DNA of 64,000 bases from Candidatus Desulfaltia sp. (GTDB lineage: Bacteria > Desulfobacterota > Desulfobacteria > Desulfobacterales > ETH-SRB1): the NCBI GenBank assembly GCA_030656555.1, contig JAUSPN010000045.1, positions 1 to 64,000 of the forward strand. Reading direction: 5' to 3'. The translations under genes were made by a program, and so were the position numbers. Shown piece by piece: positions 59,144 through 64,000 of the stretch (its first letter is position 1; each line of letters opens with the position of its first letter). The notes beneath the pieces were generated by a model, which was not told the origin of the DNA, did not search any database, and saw nothing but the letters and a program-made list of their open reading frames with translations.

Positions 59144-61591
59144 ATGATTAATTTAAAAAAAACATTAAAAGATGATGAACCAGTGTCGTCAAGGTTAATT
59201 CTCCCCCTGTTGCCTCTGAGAGATATTGTGGTCTTTCCCCACATGGTTGCACCGCTATTTGTTGGACGCGCAAAGTCTGTACAGGCCCTTTTCGATGCAA
59301 TGAATCGCGATAAAAAGGTTTTTCTTGCCACCCAGGAAAAGATGGACATTGACAATCCTCGCCCACAAGATATTTCTTCAATCGGCGCCATTGGAGATGT
59401 ACTTCAACTTCTCAGACTGCCTGATGGCACGGTAAAAGCATTGGTTGAGGGACAATCCAGGGCCCGTATTGTTCGTTTTATTAAAAATGAAGACTTTTTC
59501 CTTGTAGAAATAGAACCTATCATTGAATCTGAAATATCAACTCCTGAGAGCGTGGCTCTGAACAGAGCCGTTATTCAAAGTTTTGAAGAATATGCCAAAT
59601 TAAATAAGAGCATTTCAAAAAATCTGGTGGATAATGCCGCTTCCATTTCTGACATTTCACAGTTAGCCGATACCTTGGCAACCCATTTTTCTTTTAAAAT
59701 GAAGGATAAACAGCGTTTACTGGAAACAACATCACCCTCAAAACGGCTTTCCCTTCTCCTGGACCTTATAAAGATGGAAATAGATATCTTCGGGATGGAT
59801 CAAAAGATAAAGAAACGGGTTAAGAAACAGATGGAAAAGACCCAGAAGAGCTATTATCTGAATGAACAGATGCGCGCTATTAAAAAGGAGATGGGAACTG
59901 ACGAAGGCGCTGTTGATGAGTTGCAGGAGCTTGAAACGCAGATTAAACGAAAAAGAATGTCAAAAGAGGCTGCAGGCAAAGCCAGACAGGAATTTAGAAA
60001 GCTCAAGATGATGACTCCGATGTCTGCCGAAGCAACTGTTGTTCGAAACTATATTGAATGGATAATCAGCCTCCCCTGGTTCGAACAAAGCAAAGTGCGT
60101 AATGACATCGAAGAGGCTGAAAAAATTTTAAACGAGGATCATTACGGGCTGAAAAAGCCCAAGGAACGTATACTGGAATATTTAGCCGTTCAATCGCTGG
60201 TCAAAAAGATAAGGGGGCCCATACTATGCTTTGTCGGGCCACCAGGCGTTGGAAAGACTTCGCTGGCAAAATCTGTTGCAAGGGCTACAGGAAGAAAATT
60301 TGTACGCCTTTCTCTTGGCGGTGTGAGAGATGAGGCTGAAATACGCGGACACAGGCGTACTTATATCGGCGCTATGCCCGGAAAAATAATTCAGTCATTA
60401 AAAAAGACTGGTGTGAACAATCCGGTCTTTTGTCTTGATGAAGTTGATAAAATGAGTATGGACTTCAGGGGTGACCCTTCTGCCGCACTTCTCGAGGTGC
60501 TTGATCCTGAGCAAAACTTCAGCTTCAACGATCACTATCTTGATATGGATTATGATCTTTCAGACATACTTTTTATAACCACAGCCAATACTTTGCCGGA
60601 TATACCGCTTCCATTGCAGGACAGGATGGAAATAATACGCCTTGCAGGCTATACCGAATATGAAAAATATAATATTGCCAAAGAGTTTCTTGTTAAAAAA
60701 CAGTTTAAAATGAATGGACTTGAAGATAAGGATGTTAAATTTTCCAAAAATTCGATCCTTTATATTGTGCAGCGATATACACGTGAATCGGGTGTCAGAA
60801 ATCTCGAGCGTGAGATATCTTCTATCTGCCGGAAGATTGCGCGCGAATTTGTAAAAAATAAAAACCGCAACACACATAATATTACAATAAAGTCGGTTGA
60901 AAAACATTTAGGGCCGCCCCCGTTCAAACATGGTCAGCTTGAGGATAAGGATCAGATCGGCATTGTTACAGGACTTGCCTGGACGCAGGTAGGAGGAGAG
61001 CTCCTTTGCATTGAGACCCTGATTATGCCGGGAAAAGGAGATCTTATCATGACCGGCAAATTAGGCGATGTCATGAAAGAATCCGCCCAGGCAGCAGTAA
61101 GTTATATCCGTTCACGCGCTGACAGCCTTATGATTGACAATAAGTTTTATAAAAAATGCGATATCCATATACATGTTCCAGAAGGAGCCATTCCCAAGGA
61201 TGGACCTTCAGCGGGCATTTCAATATGCACATCTATTGTGTCAGCCCTTATTAGAAAACCAGTATATCGTGATATCGCCATGACCGGTGAAATAACCCTG
61301 CGTGGCCGTATTCTTCCCATAGGAGGGTTAAAGGAAAAAATTCTAGCCGCTCATAGAGGAGGTATTAAAAAGGTTATTATCCCAAAAGAAAACGAAAAAG
61401 ATATCAAAGATATACCCCACTCTATATTAAAACAGATAGAAATTATATTAATAGAAAACATGGATGATGTACTATCCAATGCCTTAATACTTAATAAGGG
61501 TGATACCCTGTTTAAAAAGGATTATATATCTTATCAGATAATGCCCGAAAATCCGCCCGAAAAACCAGAGGGCAGGTCAGCTTTAATTTAG
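59144..61591 (+). CDS. lon: ATP-dependent Lon protease
   Basis: LonA type: N-terminal substrate domain starting [20 protein letters not shown] (about 21-40), coiled linker, AAA+ module with Walker [10 protein letters not shown] near 363, and a protease domain with the catalytic Ser in DGPSAG near 685 and the Lys in [10 protein letters not shown] near 728. Length 815 aa is normal. It closes the tig-clpP-clpX-lon block, 12 bases after clpX. Confidence 0.96.
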   Translation: MINLKKTLKDDEPVSSRLILPLLPLRDIVVFPHMVAPLFVGRAKSVQALFDAMNRDKKVFLATQEKMDIDNPRPQDISSIGAIGDVLQLLRLPDGTVKALVEGQSRARIVRFIKNEDFFLVEIEPIIESEISTPESVALNRAVIQSFEEYAKLNKSISKNLVDNAASISDISQLADTLATHFSFKMKDKQRLLETTSPSKRLSLLLDLIKMEIDIFGMDQKIKKRVKKQMEKTQKSYYLNEQMRAIKKEMGTDEGAVDELQELETQIKRKRMSKEAAGKARQEFRKLKMMTPMSAEATVVRNYIEWIISLPWFEQSKVRNDIEEAEKILNEDHYGLKKPKERILEYLAVQSLVKKIRGPILCFVGPPGVGKTSLAKSVARATGRKFVRLSLGGVRDEAEIRGHRRTYIGAMPGKIIQSLKKTGVNNPVFCLDEVDKMSMDFRGDPSAALLEVLDPEQNFSFNDHYLDMDYDLSDILFITTANTLPDIPLPLQDRMEIIRLAGYTEYEKYNIAKEFLVKKQFKMNGLEDKDVKFSKNSILYIVQRYTRESGVRNLEREISSICRKIAREFVKNKNRNTHNITIKSVEKHLGPPPFKHGQLEDKDQIGIVTGLAWTQVGGELLCIETLIMPGKGDLIMTGKLGDVMKESAQAAVSYIRSRADSLMIDNKFYKKCDIHIHVPEGAIPKDGPSAGISICTSIVSALIRKPVYRDIAMTGEITLRGRILPIGGLKEKILAAHRGGIKKVIIPKENEKDIKDIPHSILKQIEIILIENMDDVLSNALILNKGDTLFKKDYISYQIMPENPPEKPEGRSALI

Positions 61592-61599
61592 GTTTAATC

Positions 61600-61628
61600 T
61601 TGACATTATTTTATTATATTGTTAGCAG
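61600..61628 (+). promoter_or_regulatory. Possible promoter of the tRNA-Val/Asp pair
   Basis: TTGACA at 61600-61605 is consensus; a 17-base spacer leads to TAGCAG (61623-61628), a poor -10. The T-rich TATTTTTT that follows could instead be part of a terminator for lon. Confidence 0.35.
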
Positions 61629-61692
61629 TATTTTTTCTCGACGAGAAAACCACATGTCGGGAATCTTTAAAAGGTTTCAAGGTGTCTCATAA

Positions 61693-61768
61693 GGGCGGGT
61701 AGCTCAGTTGGGAGAGCATCGGCCTTACAAGCCGAGGGTCACAGGTTCAAGCCCTGTTCCGCCTACCA
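61693..61768 (+). tRNA. tRNA-Val (TAC)
   Basis: Acceptor GGGCGGG pairs with TCCGCCT (two G-U pairs), discriminator A and encoded CCA; anticodon loop CTTACAA with anticodon TAC; T-arm GGTTCAAGCC. Length 76. Confidence 0.95.
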
Positions 61769-61843
61769 CAAATGGCCTATAGCCATTTACCTGTAGCCAA
61801 TAGCTATTAGCTGTTAGCTGATGACAAAAGCAAAGCTTTTCTT

Positions 61844-61920
<77 letters not shown>

Positions 61921-61955
61921 TTTTAAACCTGCCGCTTATTTTATCTTATTGACCA

Positions 61956-63311
61956 ATGAAAAAAATCCTAAACCCCGAAGAAATTATTAATTCACATATC
62001 ATAACCCCTGGAACAAGGATCTATTGCTCCGGCAATGCTGCAACTCCCCAGTTTTTGTTGAAATATATCTGTGAAGATACATCCATTAAAGATATTGAAA
62101 TGTTGGGCGTGCTTCTTCTTGGAGAAATAGACGAGTTGTTCAGTGAAGAAACCTGTTCGAGAATCACTCATAGGGTTATCTTTAATGGTCCACATTCAAG
62201 GCAAGCTGTAAACAACGGATGGGCAAAGTACCAGTTGCTCCACCTGTCAGACATACCCAGACAGTTAAAAGGATACCTGAAACCTGATATGGTTTTCGTG
62301 TCTGTCAGTGGTCCAGACAACGGGGGAAATTTCAGCTTGGGAACATCGGTCGAGGGTGTACTCGCTGCGGTTCAAATCGCAAAAGAGAATAACGGGATAG
62401 TAATTGCGGAAAGAAATGCGAGAATGCCTTTTGTGATGGGCTCAACAATTCACGAAAAAGTTATCGATTACCTTGTCGATTGTGATTACGATCTGCCCAT
62501 AAGCCCGGTGAAAAAACCGGACGACCGGTCAAAAAGGATCGCTGATCTGATCGCTCAATTGTACATCCATGATGGAAGCACTTTGCAGTATGGAATCGGT
62601 GAGGTACCAGAAGCAGTTACAAATTCGATTATTGATAAAGGCGTTAAGGATTTAGGGATCAGGACGGAGTTGTTTGCAGATGCCATGGTAAAACTTGTTG
62701 AAAAGGGGATTGTAACAAACAAGTACACAAATAACCATTTTTCAATCGCCACACTTTTTTTATCTGGAAACCGTGGTGGGTATAACTGGTTTGACTATAA
62801 CAGCTCCGTGCAAAGCAGGCCTTCAGACCAGACGAACAGCATCCTGAACATTGCCAATCAGCCGAAAATGGTGGCGGTAAACAGTGCCATCGGTGTTGAC
62901 CTGCATGGCAATATATGGGCGGACTCGCTGTATGCCAGACAGATATACAGCGGCGTTGGTGGACAATCCGATTTCTTGAGGGGAGCCTATTTGTCCAATG
63001 GAGGCATTCCGATAATCGCTATGAAATCAACCACACGAAAAGGTGTGTCCAAGATTATGGATCAGTGTCCTAAAGGGATCACGACCACGGCTATTGCCGC
63101 CGACCCGGTTATTATTGTTACCGAATATGGAGCTTTTGATCCCAGAGGATTAAGTATTACCGAGCATGCTATCGGGATTGCCCATCTGGCGGAACCTGAA
63201 ACCAAAGAGAAATTGCTGAAAGATATTTTTGACCGGGGTGTTTTTCTCAAGCCATCAAAAAGATTCCAAAAAGACAAGCCAAAGGGGTTTTTCCCTTACG
63301 AAAGACTTTAA
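61956..63311 (+). CDS. Acetyl-CoA hydrolase/CoA-transferase family (4-hydroxybutyrate CoA-transferase-like)
   Basis: A 451-aa family I CoA-transferase related to 4-hydroxybutyrate, butyrate and succinate CoA-transferases. GIGEVPEAVTNSI near 210, VGGQSDFLRGAYLS near 330 and the TEYGAFDPRG segment near 390 (region of the catalytic Glu) are present, with a late ITEHAIGIAHLAEPETKEKL. The acceptor cannot be told from sequence. It stands alone after the tRNA pair. Confidence 0.85.
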   Translation: MKKILNPEEIINSHIITPGTRIYCSGNAATPQFLLKYICEDTSIKDIEMLGVLLLGEIDELFSEETCSRITHRVIFNGPHSRQAVNNGWAKYQLLHLSDIPRQLKGYLKPDMVFVSVSGPDNGGNFSLGTSVEGVLAAVQIAKENNGIVIAERNARMPFVMGSTIHEKVIDYLVDCDYDLPISPVKKPDDRSKRIADLIAQLYIHDGSTLQYGIGEVPEAVTNSIIDKGVKDLGIRTELFADAMVKLVEKGIVTNKYTNNHFSIATLFLSGNRGGYNWFDYNSSVQSRPSDQTNSILNIANQPKMVAVNSAIGVDLHGNIWADSLYARQIYSGVGGQSDFLRGAYLSNGGIPIIAMKSTTRKGVSKIMDQCPKGITTTAIAADPVIIVTEYGAFDPRGLSITEHAIGIAHLAEPETKEKLLKDIFDRGVFLKPSKRFQKDKPKGFFPYERL

Positions 63312-63338
63312 AGAGGTTGTTTTTTACAAATTTAAACA

Positions 63339-64000
63339 TTATTTGCTATCACGTACCGGTAATGCCCGGTGATAGAGCGCGATAGACTCGTAGGTCCAGC
63401 TCTGCTTGCCATTGGTAAAACGGAAGTAGGCGGCCCCGTCATTGCCCCTAAGTGATGTCCACGGAGAGCAACATGTAAGATGTATTAAAGGATTTATGCG
63501 AAGTTGATCGCCGGTTTCACAACAATCTTGAGGATATCCATCCGTATTTACATCATAAAGGCTCACTAACTCATCAATAGTCGGCAGCCGCCAGTCCGTA
63601 TAGCCTCCAGCACGGTAATTATCACAGTATCTTTTTGCATCATGCCAGGTTATATCTTCACCATTATCTCTTGCCGCCCACATGAGACCTGTTTTAGTAT
63701 CCAGCGATATCCCTTTATTACCAGCTATGAAGCTGCCTTCCCTACCGATAATTTTTCCTATTTTAAGTTCAAGTTTTCTTAGTTTGTCTCTTTCCTGCCT
63801 TCTTTGTTTTTCAAAATAGGCTTCGAGCTTTTTTGTATGTACTGAATCGGGGTAATAAGCCTTCAACCTCTCAAATGTATCTGTCGGATCGTTTGAAAAA
63901 CCCCATACAACCTGGCAATACATCGCCTCAGCAACCGTATTATCGTTTTTGCTGCTTTTTATTATATTATCGATTATTCCTTTTGCTTTTTTCCCCTTTC
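63339..64000 (-). CDS. DUF1566 (Lcl C-terminal) domain protein, partial
   Basis: The minus-strand frame stays open to the right edge of the window, so the 5' end is missing; the ATG at 63923 is probably internal. The visible N-terminal part is helical and TPR-like (VAEAMYCQVVWGFSNDPTDT). The C-terminal about 120 residues are a DUF1566 domain: DTKTGLMWAARDNGEDITWH, YRAGGYTDWRLPTIDEL and a final YHRALPVRDSK. Such domains are common in deltaproteobacterial envelope proteins; function is unknown. Confidence 0.75.
   Translation of the reverse strand, partial: KGKKAKGIIDNIIKSSKNDNTVAEAMYCQVVWGFSNDPTDTFERLKAYYPDSVHTKKLEAYFEKQRRQERDKLRKLELKIGKIIGREGSFIAGNKGISLDTKTGLMWAARDNGEDITWHDAKRYCDNYRAGGYTDWRLPTIDELVSLYDVNTDGYPQDCCETGDQLRINPLIHLTCCSPWTSLRGNDGAAYFRFTNGKQSWTYESIALYHRALPVRDSK

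Overview
The window reads as a chromosome segment of an anaerobic, diderm deltaproteobacterium (Desulfobacterota, probably a Desulfobacterales-like sulfate reducer; this is an inference from gene content). The grounds are an oxygen-independent type corrin cluster with a secreted CbiK cobaltochelatase, a CooT-type nickel protein next to a DUF3842 protein, an IspH-UbiA fusion, TonB/ExbBD with outer-membrane receptors, and the tig-clpP-clpX-lon block. Coding density is ordinary, but the intergenic DNA is unusually rich in short-word inverted repeats.

Layout. 0-15 kb holds housekeeping genes: parA-parB, a NYN/YacP nuclease, DUF3842, cooT, ispH-ubiA, plsY, tRNA-Phe, rsmE, an acidic coiled protein, valS, nadC, a GGDEF response regulator and a glycerate kinase. 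15-48 kb is almost entirely on the minus strand and is a corrinoid and methionine region. Reading in the direction of transcription it has four blocks. (1) 48.3-44 kb: a class-I cobalamin riboswitch and terminator, cobO copy 2, a compact class-II-like cobalamin riboswitch, metE, and a homocysteine methyltransferase fused to a membrane domain. (2) 43.5-39.6 kb: a short MetE-like gene broken by an hldD-gcvT' insert, an AsnB-like PP-loop protein, and a COG2102-type PP-loop ATPase. (3) 39.5-23.5 kb: promoter, class-I cobalamin riboswitch and terminator, then an operon-like series: LbtU-like porin, secreted cbiK, ABC permease/ATPase/SLH-tailed binding protein, cbiL, a gate-domain membrane protein, cbiC, cobF, cbiET, cbiF, cbiG, cbiH, cbiB, cobD, thyX. 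(4) 23.4-15.2 kb: btuF-btuC-btuD; then two tandem cobalamin riboswitches with a terminator between them, btuB, cobO copy 1, a decayed copy of the PP-loop ATPase, and exbB-exbD-tonB.

48.5-64 kb returns to mixed functions: a MerR-like/cyclase fusion, cobT, a GAF/HD-GYP protein, an Mrp-type Fe-S ATPase, tRNA-Pro, an AmiC-type amidase, tRNA-Leu, tig-clpP-clpX-lon, tRNA-Val, tRNA-Asp, a CoA-transferase, and a DUF1566 protein running off the right edge.

How it fits together. Corrinoid and cobalt acquisition (porin, BtuB, TonB/ExbBD, two ABC systems), cobalt insertion (CbiK), corrin ring construction (CbiL, C, F, G, H, ET, plus CobF), side-chain and lower-ligand steps (CbiB, CobD, CobT) and adenosylation (two CobO) sit beside the main B12 consumer or bypass, methionine synthesis. 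Five cobalamin riboswitches are visible. No cbiD, cbiJ/cobK, cbiA, cbiP, cobU or cobS is seen here. The most noteworthy points are the class-II-like riboswitch directly in front of metE, the tandem switch in front of btuB, CobF in an otherwise anaerobic gene set, the PP-loop pair linked to the B12 loci, and the broken MetE-like gene.
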